A DNA stretch of 64,000 nucleotides from Micromonospora sp. U21 (GTDB taxonomy: Bacteria; Actinomycetota; Actinomycetes; Mycobacteriales; Micromonosporaceae). Position numbers and translations under genes: made by a program. Shown one piece after another: positions 35,216-45,335 of the stretch (positions within the stretch are counted from its first letter, which is position 1; the number at the start of each line of letters is the position of its first letter). The DNA is taken from contig NZ_JAGPYK010000006.1 of assembly GCF_018070045.1 (NCBI RefSeq), forward strand, positions 1 to 64,000, written 5' to 3'. The notes beneath the pieces are model-generated. The model saw only the letters and a program-made list of their open reading frames with translations. It was not told the DNA's origin and searched no databases.

Positions 35216-38089
35216 TCAGGCCAGCCGACCCTCGATGGTCACCGTCGTCCCCTCACCGGTGGAGACCAGCCGCACGTCGCCGTAGGCGTTCATCAGCAGC
35301 GCACCCCGGCCCCGGTCCATCGCCGGCCGGCGGTCCCGCCAGGTGCCGAAGTCGCGTACCGAGATCCGGACCAGGCCGCCGCCGGCCTGGAGCCGGACCC
35401 GCACCTCCGGCCGGCTGGGTCGCTGGGCGTGCTCGACAGCGTTGTTCATCGCCTCGGACGCGGCGAGCAGCAGGTCCTCCTGCACGTCCGGGTCGACGTC
35501 CAGGCCGCTCAGCGCCAGCCGGACGTCGCGGCGCATCGCCGCCGCCGCCGTGGGTGCGGAGGGGTACGTCCACCCGACGTCGAGGACATCGCCGGCCGGT
35601 CCGTCCTGGCCGGGCGCAGCCGCGCCGATCGCGAACGCATCACCGACCGCTGCGGCGACGGTGCCCCGGGTGGGACTGTCGGCCGGGTGGCCCGGCGGGG
35701 CGGGCGTGGCCGCCTCCACGGCCGTCGGAGCCGGCGTGACGGTGGTGACCATGGCAGACCGCGCCGCCGCCGGGGTGGTGGCGATCGCCGGTGGAATGCC
35801 GTCGGCCCGGGCCGACGCCGCGTCGGACCGGGGCGCCATGGTGGCGCGGGACCGGCGGATGGCGGCCCGGATCCGCGCGATCAGCTCGGCCGCGGCGAAC
35901 GGCTTCACCACGTAGTCGTCGGCGCCCAGGCTCAGGCCCACCACGCTGGCCTCTCCGCCAGCACGGGCGGAGAGCACCAGCACCGGCAGCGCCCGGGTCG
36001 CCGGGTCCGCGCGCAGCCGGCGGACCAGCTCGAAGCCGTCCAGCACCGGCATCATCACGTCGGTGAGGACCAGGTCCGGTGGGTCGCGATGGACCGCGTC
36101 GAGGGCCTGCCGGCCGTCGGTGACGACCCGCACCCGCCAGCCCTGCCCGGTGAGCAGCCGGCTCAGGTACGTCCGCATGTCGCTGTTGTCGTCGGCGACC
36201 AGGATCCGTGCCCCGGTCAGGTCATCCACGGCGGAGCCGGACGCCGGATCGGGCTCCGCGACGCCACCGCCGGGGTCGACCAGCCAGGTCGCCGCCTCCT
36301 GGACGGCGGCACGGGCCACGTCGCCCCGCCCGTTGGCCGCTGATCCGGTCGCCGCGGTGCGGCGCGCCGCCGACCACGGCAGCGCCACGGTGAAGGTGCT
36401 GCCGACGCCGACCCGGCTGGTCACCCGGACCTCGCCACCCTCGAGCCGGGCCAGCTCGTGGAGCAGGGCCAGGCCGATGCCGGTGCCCTCGTGACTGCGC
36501 GAGAGCGCGCCCTGCACTCGGTGGAAGCGTTCGAAGAGCTTTGGCAGCTCCTGCTCGGCGATGCCGATGCCGGTGTCCGTGACGGTGAGCCGCACCTCTT
36601 CGTCGTCGGCCTCCAGGCCGACCCGGATCCGGCCGATGAACGTGTACTTCAGGGCGTTGGACAGCAGGTTGGTGACGATGCGTTCCCAGTTGACCGGGTC
36701 GACCGTGACCGGCCGGGGCAGCGGCGGGCAGTCGACCTCCAGGGTCAGCCCGGCGCGCTCGACGGCGGCCCGGAAGACGCCGGCCAGCTCGGTCGTGAGC
36801 GTGGCGAGATCGACCAGCCGGGCGTCGCTGCGGGCCCGCCCAGCCTCCAGGCTGGAGAAGGTGAGCAGACTGTTGACCAGGGTCAACAGTCGGGTGGCGT
36901 TGCGCCAGGCGGTTTCCACCCGCTCGCGCTGCACGGGTGCGAGTGGCGCGGCGGCATCGGAGAGCGCGTCCGACAACGGACCGAGCATGAGGGTGAGGGG
37001 CGTGCGGAACTCGTGGCTGACGTTGGTGAAGAAGCCGGTCTTCACCCGGTCCAGTTCGGCCAGCGCCTCGGCCCGGCGCCGCTCCTCCTCGTACGCCTGC
37101 GCGTTGCGCAGTGCCACCGAGACCTGCTGGGCCAGTAGCTGGTAGAAGGAGCGGTACGCCTCGTCCAGCCCTCGGCTGGGGCTGACCCCGACCAGCAGGA
37201 CGCCCAGCGGCTGGTCCTCGGCGGCCGAGGGCAGCGGCAGCGCCAGCGCGGTGTCGACCGGGTCCTTCCACGGGCCGGCCGGCAGTGGCAGCCGGTCGGC
37301 GACGCCGGTCACCCGGGTCGGTCGGCCCTCGGTGGCGGCCGGCAGACCCCAGGCGCGGGCGGCCGTGCCGGGGTCGGTCAGCTCGATGGCCTCCGGCAGG
37401 GCCTCCGCCACGGTGGCGTCACCGGGGTCGCCGCCGGCCCAGGCGACCCGGCGCAGCACCGTGCCGTCGCGTAGGTAGATCGCGGCGAACGGCACGTCCA
37501 GCGGGTGGGCGTCGATGGCGTCGATCAGCCGGGCGCAGGTGGCGTCCACGTCGATGGTGCGTCCGTCGCCGCGTACGGACAGGTCGCGCAGCAGCCGTAG
37601 CCGCCGTTCGCCAACCACCTGCTGGGTGACCTCGCTGCACACCGTCAGTACGCCGACGGTGCGGCCCTCGTCGTCGCGGGCCGGGGCGTGCGAGACGCTG
37701 AAGTACGCCTCCTCGCGGTAGCCGGCCCGCTCCAGCAGCAGTTGCAGGGCGGGCACCCAGCTGGCCACCCCGGTCGCCATCGCCTGCTGGATCAGCGGGG
37801 CGAGCACGTCCCAACCCTCGGCGAGGGTCACCCGCACGTCGTCGCCGAGCGCGGCCGGGTGTTTGTCGCCGATCAGCGCGGAGTAGGCGTCGTTGTAGAG
37901 CTGGGAGAAGCGGTCGCCCCAGAGCAGCAGCATGGGGTAGCGGGAGGAGAGCACCATCCGCACCGCGGCGCGCAGGCTCTGCGGCCAGCCGGTCACCGGG
38001 CCGAGCGGGGTGGCGGTCCAGTCCAGCTCCGCCATCAACCGGCCGGTGTCACCGCCGCCGGTGAACAGGTCCGTGCTGGGTCGTCTCAC
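35216..38089 (-). CDS. Hybrid histidine kinase with PAS, GAF, receiver and RsbW-like domains
   Basis: A 957-aa soluble protein. Order: PAS-like sensor (about 20-150), GAF (about 175-335), HisKA (His in [14 protein letters not shown]), HATPase ([30 protein letters not shown]), receiver (phospho-Asp in [13 protein letters not shown], Lys in [10 protein letters not shown]), a Pro/Ala linker, and a second C-terminal HATPase of the RsbW/anti-sigma kinase type ([31 protein letters not shown]). The chain may pass a phosphate relay signal to an anti-sigma or partner-switching output. There is no transmembrane segment. The start is GTG 38089, with ATG 38035 as alternative. No separate target is encoded alongside. 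Confidence 0.85.
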   Translation of the reverse strand: MRRPSTDLFTGGGDTGRLMAELDWTATPLGPVTGWPQSLRAAVRMVLSSRYPMLLLWGDRFSQLYNDAYSALIGDKHPAALGDDVRVTLAEGWDVLAPLIQQAMATGVASWVPALQLLLERAGYREEAYFSVSHAPARDDEGRTVGVLTVCSEVTQQVVGERRLRLLRDLSVRGDGRTIDVDATCARLIDAIDAHPLDVPFAAIYLRDGTVLRRVAWAGGDPGDATVAEALPEAIELTDPGTAARAWGLPAATEGRPTRVTGVADRLPLPAGPWKDPVDTALALPLPSAAEDQPLGVLLVGVSPSRGLDEAYRSFYQLLAQQVSVALRNAQAYEEERRRAEALAELDRVKTGFFTNVSHEFRTPLTLMLGPLSDALSDAAAPLAPVQRERVETAWRNATRLLTLVNSLLTFSSLEAGRARSDARLVDLATLTTELAGVFRAAVERAGLTLEVDCPPLPRPVTVDPVNWERIVTNLLSNALKYTFIGRIRVGLEADDEEVRLTVTDTGIGIAEQELPKLFERFHRVQGALSRSHEGTGIGLALLHELARLEGGEVRVTSRVGVGSTFTVALPWSAARRTAATGSAANGRGDVARAAVQEAATWLVDPGGGVAEPDPASGSAVDDLTGARILVADDNSDMRTYLSRLLTGQGWRVRVVTDGRQALDAVHRDPPDLVLTDVMMPVLDGFELVRRLRADPATRALPVLVLSARAGGEASVVGLSLGADDYVVKPFAAAELIARIRAAIRRSRATMAPRSDAASARADGIPPAIATTPAAARSAMVTTVTPAPTAVEAATPAPPGHPADSPTRGTVAAAVGDAFAIGAAAPGQDGPAGDVLDVGWTYPSAPTAAAAMRRDVRLALSGLDVDPDVQEDLLLAASEAMNNAVEHAQRPSRPEVRVRLQAGGGLVRISVRDFGTWRDRRPAMDRGRGALLMNAYGDVRLVSTGEGTTVTIEGRLA

Positions 38090-38408
38090 GCTCGACCCGG
38101 CCCCATCGCAAGCCCCCCGTTCCGGGCCCGACGACCCCTGCTGGCGTTACCTACCCATCCTGGCACCTTCACTCACCTGTGCCGACGCCGGCACCCGCCG
38201 ATCCGACCGCCCGGGTCCGCGTGCGCTCGGCGTACGGAGCGGCGGCGGCGAAACAGGACGTTCCGTCCCCGTCCTGTCCGTTCGACGGGCCGCTGGGAGA
38301 GCGGAGGCCGCCACCGAACCGGTGGGGGTTCCGGACGAACGACCGATGCCCAACATATCGAGGTCTGTAAGTGTCTCGGTTATCTCTCCAACCCCCCGAG
38401 GAGCCCCC
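38090..38408. promoter_or_regulatory. Divergent intergenic region, hybrid kinase / M28 peptidase
   Basis: About 320 bp. It contains an inverted repeat, ACAGGACG (38253-38260) with CGTCCTGT (38270-38277), spacer 9 nt, and an AT-richer stretch just before the peptidase gene (38349-38390) where its promoter is expected. No further gene is seen. Confidence 0.4.
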
Positions 38409-40166
38409 ATGAGAGGCAGAACGCTGAGCGCGGGCATCGCGCTCGCCGTGTTCACCGGGATGACGGTGACGCTGGCCGCCCAGCCGGTGACCGCGTCACC
38501 CATCGCCGGAACGGCAGTGGCCCGGCCGATCGCCGCGCCCACCGCCGTCCTGGCCGCGCCGGACATCTCCGTCAGCAACGTCCAGGCGCACCTGACCCAG
38601 TTCAACTCCATCGCCAGCAGCAACGGCGGCAACCGACGGGCCGGCTCGGCCGGTTACACGGCCTCGCTCACCTACGTCAAGACCAGGCTCCAGGCAGCCG
38701 GTTACACGGTGAGCGAGCAGTACTGCTCGAGCTGCACGTACCCCTCGAACAACCTGATCGCGGAGTGGCCCGGCGGCCCGGCCGACCAGGTGGTCATGTT
38801 CGGCGCCCACCTCGACGGCGTCTCGGCCGGGCCGGGCATCAACGACAACGGCACCGGTTCGGCGACCCTGCTGGAGAACGCGCTCGTCCTGGCCGCGCAG
38901 AACCCGACCATGACCAAGCGGGCCCGGTTCGCCTGGTGGACCGACGAGGAGCAGGGGCTGAACGGCTCCCGGTTCTACGTCAACTCGCTCAACGCCACGC
39001 AGCGCGGCTACATCAAGGGCTACTACAACTTCGACATGGTCGGCTCGACCAACGGCGGCTACTTCATCAACCGGGTCACCTCGACCACGGCGGCACCGCT
39101 GAAGGCGTACTGGGACTCGTTGGGCCTGCGACCGGAGGAGAACGTCGAGGGCCAGGGTCGCTCCGACGACTACTACTTCCAGCAGGCCGGCATCCCCACC
39201 TCCGGCTACGCCGCGGGCGCCAGCGCCCGCAAGACCAGCGCCCAGGCGGCCAAGTGGGGTGGCACCGCCAACTCCGCCTACGACCCGTGCTACCACCGGG
39301 CCTGCGACAGCACCGCCAACGTCAGCGCCACCGTGCTGAACCGGTCCGCGGACGGCGTCGCGTACGCGCTGTGGCAGCTCGCCGTGGGTGGCGGCACCCC
39401 GACCAACGACTTCTCGGTGGCCGTCAACCCCACCGCGCGCTCGGTCGCACGGGGTGCCAGCACCACCGTCACGGTCGTCACCGCCACCACCGCCGGCTCG
39501 GCGCAGTCGGTCAGTCTCTCGGCCTCCGGCGCGCCCAGCGGGGTGAGCGTCTCCTTCAGCCCGTCCTCGGTGACCTCGGGAGGCTCGGCCACGATGACGC
39601 TGGCCGCGTCGGCCGGCGCGGCGACCGGCACCTTCACCATCACGGTCACCGGCACCGGCTCGGTCACCCGCGGCGCCAGCCTCACGCTCACGGTGACCGG
39701 CGCCGGAGGCTGCGCCGGCGGCCAGGTGATCGGCAACGGTGGCTTCGAGAGCGGCAGCACGCCATGGAGCGCGTCCTCCGGCGTGATCACCAACTCCAGC
39801 AGCCAGCCGGCCCGGACCGGGTCGTACAAGGCGTGGCTCGACGGGTACGGCAGCACCCACACCGACACCCTGTCCCAGTCGGTGACCGTGCCGGCCGGCT
39901 GTGCCAGCTACACGCTGTCGTTCTGGCTGCACATCGACACCGCCGAGACCACCGCCTCCACCGCGTACGACAGGCTCACCGTCCAGGTGGGCTCGACGAC
40001 GCTGGCGACGTACTCGAACCTCAACGCCGCCGCCGGCTACGCCCAGCGCACCGTCAACGTGGCGGCGTACGCCGGGCAGACGGTGACGCTGAAGTTCACC
40101 GGCACCGAGGACTCCTCGTTGCAGACCAGCTTCGTGATCGACGACGTGACGCTTCAGGCGAGCTGA
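38409..40166 (+). CDS. Secreted M28-family zinc aminopeptidase with accessory domains
   Basis: A 585-aa exported protein. Order: signal peptide (1-30), propeptide-like segment, M28 catalytic domain (about 50-335), an Ig-like linker rich in Ser/Thr (about 340-435), and a C-terminal beta-sandwich (about 440-585, [11 protein letters not shown] start) like carbohydrate- or protein-binding domains. Metal ligands of M28 are visible: His (GAHLDG), Asp (NDNGTG), Glu-Glu (DEEQGL), Asp (NFDMVG) and His (CYHRACD). It resembles Streptomyces griseus aminopeptidase. GAGGAG at 38398-38403 fixes the ATG. Confidence 0.9.
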   Translation: MRGRTLSAGIALAVFTGMTVTLAAQPVTASPIAGTAVARPIAAPTAVLAAPDISVSNVQAHLTQFNSIASSNGGNRRAGSAGYTASLTYVKTRLQAAGYTVSEQYCSSCTYPSNNLIAEWPGGPADQVVMFGAHLDGVSAGPGINDNGTGSATLLENALVLAAQNPTMTKRARFAWWTDEEQGLNGSRFYVNSLNATQRGYIKGYYNFDMVGSTNGGYFINRVTSTTAAPLKAYWDSLGLRPEENVEGQGRSDDYYFQQAGIPTSGYAAGASARKTSAQAAKWGGTANSAYDPCYHRACDSTANVSATVLNRSADGVAYALWQLAVGGGTPTNDFSVAVNPTARSVARGASTTVTVVTATTAGSAQSVSLSASGAPSGVSVSFSPSSVTSGGSATMTLAASAGAATGTFTITVTGTGSVTRGASLTLTVTGAGGCAGGQVIGNGGFESGSTPWSASSGVITNSSSQPARTGSYKAWLDGYGSTHTDTLSQSVTVPAGCASYTLSFWLHIDTAETTASTAYDRLTVQVGSTTLATYSNLNAAAGYAQRTVNVAAYAGQTVTLKFTGTEDSSLQTSFVIDDVTLQAS

Positions 40167-40298
40167 TCTGGGTCGTCGGGTGGAGGTGGGCGACCACCTC
40201 CACCCGATACCTAGTCACGCACGTCTATCTCTGGTAGAAATCCTTCAAGGCCGGCCCCTGGTTCGCAAAATTCCACCCCTCCTGCGAACGGGAGTGCC

Positions 40299-40805
40299 AT
40301 GTACGCCACCCGATCCACCCTGCGCCGCCGCGTGCTCACGCTGCTGGTGGCCACCCTCGCAACGGTCGGCGCCGCGCTCGGTCTCGCCGCCCCGGCCTTC
40401 GCCATCAGCCACTCCAGCGCCACCTCGCAGCTGCGCGCCGCCAACATCTCCTGGACCTCCAGCGGCAACTGCAGCGACCGCAACGTGCCCACCTGCACCT
40501 CGTTCACCGGGGTCCGGCAGGCCACCATCAACGGCATCATCACCTTCAAGCGGGCCAGCGGCTGCGCGGTCACCATCACCGCCGGCACCGAGGTCGGGCA
40601 TGCCGGCGGCACGTACAGCCACTGGAACGGCTACAAGCTCGACATCGCGCTGAGCACCTGCATCCAGAACTACATCTCCGCGAACTACACCTACGTCGGC
40701 TACATCGCCGGCTTCGGCTACCAGTACCGGGCCCCCTCGGGCAACCTCTACACCAAGGAGGGCAGTCACTGGGACATCCTCTTCTACAGCTGCGGCGGAT
40801 GCTGA
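40299..40805 (+). CDS. Small secreted M15-like peptidase-fold protein
   Basis: A 168-aa exported protein with a signal peptide cleaved near AFA-IS. The mature part of about 130 aa has SHWNGYKLDIAL and later EGSHWDILF, which line up with the HxxxxxxD and (E)xxH zinc-site pattern of M15 peptidases (VanY/Ply-like). Six Cys suggest disulfides. It could be an extracellular peptidoglycan D,D- or L,D-peptidase or an inactive relative; I infer the family from the spacing only. GGGAG precedes the ATG, and a double hairpin follows the gene. Confidence 0.6.
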   Translation: MYATRSTLRRRVLTLLVATLATVGAALGLAAPAFAISHSSATSQLRAANISWTSSGNCSDRNVPTCTSFTGVRQATINGIITFKRASGCAVTITAGTEVGHAGGTYSHWNGYKLDIALSTCIQNYISANYTYVGYIAGFGYQYRAPSGNLYTKEGSHWDILFYSCGGC

Positions 40806-40817
40806 CCGGCTGCTGAG

Positions 40818-40884
40818 GCGGGTACGCGGACGGAGCTGACCGCGTACCCGAGGACGGGCCGCCGCCGGGAAGCCGGCGGCGGCC
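40818..40884. terminator. Tandem hairpin terminators between convergent genes
   Basis: Two perfect hairpins in a row: CGGGTACGCGG (40818-40828) / CCGCGTACCCG (40839-40849), and GGGCCGCCGCCGG (40855-40867) / CCGGCGGCGGCCC (40872-40884) with loop GAAG. They separate the secreted protein gene from the convergent SDR gene. Confidence 0.75.
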
Positions 40885-40908
40885 CGATCAAGGCCGTGGT
40901 GTCGCAGC

Positions 40909-41607
40909 TCAGGGAAGCTGCGGGTAGAGCGCGGCCACCCCGCCGGCCAGGCCCGCCTGCACCTGCCGGCTGGTGTCGTCGGTCACGATCTCGTACGCGT
41001 CGGCCTCGATGCCGTCCACCCCGAGCCGGGCGATCGCCGCCGGGTCGGACTTCGGGGCGGTGACCGCGGCGGCCATGTCGGTGTCCATGTAGCCGACGTG
41101 CAGGCCGGCGACCCGGATGCCCCGCTCGGCGAGCTGGAGGCGCAGCGCGTTGGTCATCGCCCACTCGGCCGACTTCGCGGCGCCGTACGCCCCGTGCCTC
41201 GGGAAGTTCACCCAGGACAGGGCGGAGAGCACGTTGAGGATCGTCCCGCCCCCGTTGCCCGCGATGACCGGGGCGAACGCCCGGATCATCGACAGGTTGC
41301 CGATGTAGTGGGTCTCCAGCTCGAGCCGGACGAGGTTCAGGTCACCCTCCATCAGGTCCGTTGCGGTGTCGATGCCGGCGTTGTTGACCAGCAGGTTCAC
41401 GCCGCCGGCCAGTTCGGCGGCGGCGGCCACCGAGGCGGGGTCGGTGATGTCCAGCCGCACCGGCGTCACGCCGGGCAGGTCGACGGTGTCCGGGTTGCGG
41501 GCGCCGGCGTAGACGGTCGCGCCGCGGGAGAGGAGTTCGGCGGCCAGGTGCCGGCCGAAGCCACGGTTGGCGCCGGTGACGAGGGCGGTGCTTCCAGCGA
41601 TCTTCAT
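40909..41607 (-). CDS. SDR-family oxidoreductase
   Basis: A 232-aa NAD(P)-dependent short-chain dehydrogenase. The cofactor motif TGANRGFG (about 11-18), NNAG, and the catalytic YGAAK (Tyr/Lys) are visible, with a Ser in the LSALSW segment. The substrate is unknown. The ATG at 41607 follows a TAGCCT -10 box by 7 nt and has no ribosome site, so it is likely leaderless; an inverted repeat at 41625-41650 overlaps the -35 area. Confidence 0.9.
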   Translation of the reverse strand: MKIAGSTALVTGANRGFGRHLAAELLSRGATVYAGARNPDTVDLPGVTPVRLDITDPASVAAAAELAGGVNLLVNNAGIDTATDLMEGDLNLVRLELETHYIGNLSMIRAFAPVIAGNGGGTILNVLSALSWVNFPRHGAYGAAKSAEWAMTNALRLQLAERGIRVAGLHVGYMDTDMAAAVTAPKSDPAAIARLGVDGIEADAYEIVTDDTSRQVQAGLAGGVAALYPQLP

Positions 41608-41624
41608 GGGAGTCAGGCTATCGG

Positions 41625-41650
41625 GCTGACTAACGATCACCAAAGTCAGC
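41625..41650. promoter_or_regulatory. Candidate operator of the SDR gene
   Basis: GCTGACT (41625-41631) and AGTCAGC (41644-41650) form a perfect 7-bp inverted repeat with a 12-nt spacer, starting 17 bp upstream of the ATG. No regulator gene is adjacent, so the binding protein is unknown. Confidence 0.4.
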
Positions 41651-41768
41651 TACCTCACGGCGGCGCCACGCCCGGATCGGGAATACGACCCGGATGCGGG
41701 CACGGCCCGGCCGGCGACGGCTCGTATCCTTTCCGCGAACCTCCGCACGAGCCGAGAAGGGAGACGGT

Positions 41769-43685
41769 GTGAGCAACCAGGCCGAGACGTTGGAATTTCA
41801 GGCCGAGGCGCGTCAGCTCCTCCAGTTGGTCGTCCACTCGATCTATTCGAACAAGGACGTCTTCCTGCGGGAACTCATCTCGAACGCGTCCGACGCGCTG
41901 GACAAGCTGCGGCTGGCGACCCTGGTCGACAAGGACCTCATCGCCGACACCGACGACCTGCACGTCGCCATCGAGGTCGACCGGGACGCCCGCACCCTGA
42001 CCGTGCGGGACAACGGCATCGGCATGACCCGCGACGAGGTGATCCAGCTGATCGGCACGATCGCCAAGTCGGGCACCGCCGAGCTGCTGAGTAAGCTGCG
42101 CGAGTCCGCCGACGCGCGTGCCTCGCAGGAGCTGATCGGCCAGTTCGGTGTCGGCTTCTACGCCGCGTTCATGGTCGCCGACCGGGCCACCCTGCTGACC
42201 CGAAAGGCCGGCGAGACCGGCGGCACCCGCTGGGAGTCCACCGGCGAGGGCACGTACTCGATCGAGACCGTCGACGAGGCGCCGCAGGGCACCACGGTGA
42301 CCCTGCACCTGAAGCCGGCCGACACCGAGGACAACCTGCACGACTACACCGCCGAGTGGACCGTCCGCGAGATCGTCAAGCGGTACTCCGACTTCATCGC
42401 CTGGCCGATCCGGATGCGCGTCGAGCGCCCCGGCGCCGACGGCGCTGACGCCACCAGCGAGGTGCAGACGCTCAACTCGATGAAGGCACTCTGGGCGCGG
42501 CCCCGCGACGAGGTCGACGCCACCGAGTACCACGAGTTCTACAAGCACGTCAGCCACGACTGGGCCGACCCGCTCGAGGTCGTGCACATGAAGGGCGAGG
42601 GCACCTTCGAGTACGAGGCGCTGCTGTTCCTGCCCAGCCACGCCCCGCTGGACATGTTCGCCCCGCAGGGCCGCCGTGGCGTCCAGCTCTACGTCAAGCG
42701 CGTGTTCATCATGGATGACTGCGAGGCGCTGGTCCCCACCTACCTGCGCTTCGTCAAGGGTGTTGTCGACGCGCACGACCTGTCGCTGAACATCTCCCGG
42801 GAGATCCTCCAGCAGGACCGGCAGATCCAGATCGTCCGCCGCCGCCTGGTGAAGAAGGTCCTCGCCACGGTCCGGGACCTCAAGGCCAACCACCCCGAGC
42901 GCTACCGCACCTTCTGGACCGAGTTCGGCGCGGTGGTCAAGGAGGGGCTGATCGACGACACCGACAACCGCGACACCCTGCTGGAGATCCTGTCGGTGGC
43001 CTCCACCCACGACCCGGCCGAGCCCACCGACCTGGCCGGCTACGTGGCACGGATGAAGGACGGCCAGAGCGACATCTGGTACGCCACCGGCGACTCCCGG
43101 GCCACCATCGAGAACTCCCCGCACCTGGAGGCGTTCCGGGCCAGGGGCCACGAGGTGCTGCTGCTCACCGACCCGGTCGACGAGGTGTGGGTCGAGCGGG
43201 TCGGCCAGTACGACGGCCGCCCGCTGCGCTCGATCGCCAAGGGCGAGGTCGACCTGGACACCGACGAGGAGAAGCAGCAGGCCGAGGCCGAGCGCGAGCA
43301 GCAGCGACAGGAATTCGCCGCGCTGCTCGACTGGCTCGGCACCACCCTGGCCGACAGCGTCCGCGAGGTCCGCCTGTCGTCGCGCCTGACCACCTCACCG
43401 GCCTGCGTCGTCGGCGACGCGCACGATCTCACCCCGACGCTGGAGAAGATGTACCGGGCGATGGGGCACGAGGTGCCGTCGGCGAAGCGGATCCTGGAGA
43501 TCAATCCCGGTCACCCGCTGGTCGCCGGGCTCCGCAAGGCGCACGAGCAGAGCGCCGGCTCCGAGGCTCTGACCGAGACGGCCGAGCTGCTGTACGGCCT
43601 GGCGGTGCTCGCCGAGGGTGGCGAGCTGGCCGACCCGGCCCGGTTCACCCGGGCGCTGGCCGACCGGCTGGCGCGCACCCTCTGA
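41769..43685 (+). CDS. htpG: Molecular chaperone HtpG (Hsp90)
   Basis: A 638-aa bacterial Hsp90. The N-terminal GHKL ATPase shows LRELISNASDALDKLR, DNGIGM and GQFGVGFYAAFMVAD; the middle domain has the catalytic Arg segment (LNISREILQQ); the C-terminal dimerisation domain is complete. It folds client proteins in the cytosol using ATP. GTG 41769 has AAGGGAG upstream; TATCCT (41725-41730) is a -10 candidate. No HAIR or CIRCE element was recognised. A strong hairpin follows. Confidence 0.96.
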   Translation: MSNQAETLEFQAEARQLLQLVVHSIYSNKDVFLRELISNASDALDKLRLATLVDKDLIADTDDLHVAIEVDRDARTLTVRDNGIGMTRDEVIQLIGTIAKSGTAELLSKLRESADARASQELIGQFGVGFYAAFMVADRATLLTRKAGETGGTRWESTGEGTYSIETVDEAPQGTTVTLHLKPADTEDNLHDYTAEWTVREIVKRYSDFIAWPIRMRVERPGADGADATSEVQTLNSMKALWARPRDEVDATEYHEFYKHVSHDWADPLEVVHMKGEGTFEYEALLFLPSHAPLDMFAPQGRRGVQLYVKRVFIMDDCEALVPTYLRFVKGVVDAHDLSLNISREILQQDRQIQIVRRRLVKKVLATVRDLKANHPERYRTFWTEFGAVVKEGLIDDTDNRDTLLEILSVASTHDPAEPTDLAGYVARMKDGQSDIWYATGDSRATIENSPHLEAFRARGHEVLLLTDPVDEVWVERVGQYDGRPLRSIAKGEVDLDTDEEKQQAEAEREQQRQEFAALLDWLGTTLADSVREVRLSSRLTTSPACVVGDAHDLTPTLEKMYRAMGHEVPSAKRILEINPGHPLVAGLRKAHEQSAGSEALTETAELLYGLAVLAEGGELADPARFTRALADRLARTL

Positions 43686-43698
43686 CCGACGGACCCCT

Positions 43699-43739
43699 CC
43701 GGCCGGCGGGCCGCCCGCTCAGCGGGCCCCGCCGGCCGG
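43699..43739 (+). terminator. Hairpin terminator after htpG
   Basis: CCGGCCGGCGGG (43699-43710) pairs with CCCGCCGGCCGG (43728-43739); the 17-nt inner part can fold again (CCCGCT with AGCGGG). It starts 13 nt after the htpG stop. The 240 bp beyond it, up to the riboswitch, hold no gene that I can support and presumably carry the rpf promoter. Confidence 0.7.
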
Positions 43740-43983
43740 GCCGTTCGATCGTCCGACCCGCCGGCCTCTGTGGAGTTGCTCGTGGCCTGGCTCCGGCGCG
43801 ACGCCTGAGACCCGACCCGATCGGAACCGGTCCATCGTGGTCACTGCACAGTCCCGGGACACCCGCAACCGCTGCGCGGGCCGCCCCGCGTGCGCCGGTG
43901 AAGAAGTTCACAGGGGGTGGGCGACCGTCACCGACCGTGCCTAACGTCGGTCGGGTTCGCCAATGCGGACACCGCGACCGGCA

Positions 43984-44804
<821 letters not shown>

Positions 44805-44870
44805 CACACGGCACGCAGGCGCCCGACCGGATTCCCGTCGGGCGCCCGCGGGCGTGTCGAGGAGGGGGCG

Positions 44871-45224
44871 TCAGGCGGCCGACGCGGCAGCCTCGGGCCG
44901 CGCCGGCACCGACCAGGCCCGGCGCGCGGCCGGAACGCCGTCAGCGGGACGTTCACTGCGCGTGGTCGCGGCCTCGCCTCGCTCCGGAGCGACTGTGGAC
45001 GGTGTGTCGGCCGCACCACGGGCCAGCCGCAGTGACTGTTCAGCGGAGCTGCGGGCCGCGCACGGCCACGGCTGGCCGGCGCAGAGCAGGTTGCGGCAGG
45101 TGCCGTCCTCGTCCGGCTCGTGCGCGCTGAGCACGTCGATCGCGAGCTGCCAGAGCAGCGGGTCGGTCACGTCGCCGGGACGCTGCTCGCGCCGGCTCGG
45201 ACGGTTGCTGGTGTCGTCGGACAT
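44871..45224 (-). CDS. Conserved hypothetical protein with a Cys motif
   Basis: A 117-aa cytosolic protein of unknown function. The first 70 residues look conserved and include CRNLLCAGQPWPC, three closely spaced Cys that could bind a metal; the remainder is Ala/Arg/Pro-rich and low complexity. Similar short actinomycete proteins often sit alone. The ATG at 45224 has a G-rich ribosome site. I do not recognise a family. Confidence 0.6.
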   Translation of the reverse strand: MSDDTSNRPSRREQRPGDVTDPLLWQLAIDVLSAHEPDEDGTCRNLLCAGQPWPCAARSSAEQSLRLARGAADTPSTVAPERGEAATTRSERPADGVPAARRAWSVPARPEAAASAA

Positions 45225-45287
45225 GATGGTCCCCCCTGGTAAGGCTGAATCTTCACTACGTCACCGCTCAGGTCGTCGCTAAACCCC

Positions 45288-45310
45288 GCGCCGGCTGTGA
45301 TGTCCGGCGC
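45288..45310 (-). terminator. Hairpin downstream of the DNA polymerase IV gene
   Basis: GCGCCGG (45288-45294) and CCGGCGC (45304-45310) form a perfect 7-bp stem with a 9-nt loop, about 25 nt beyond the stop of the polymerase gene. Confidence 0.45.
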
Positions 45311-45335
45311 AGGCCGCCCGCGCCACCCGGTGCGG

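Noticed and set aside
37688..40237. 849-codon plus-strand frame over the hybrid kinase start and the M28 gene
   Set aside because: It crosses two genes in wrong frames; the M28 peptidase is in another frame with signal peptide and metal motifs.
41651..41768. HspR (HAIR) or CIRCE element upstream of htpG
   Set aside because: Neither consensus is present; only a -10-like TATCCT was found.
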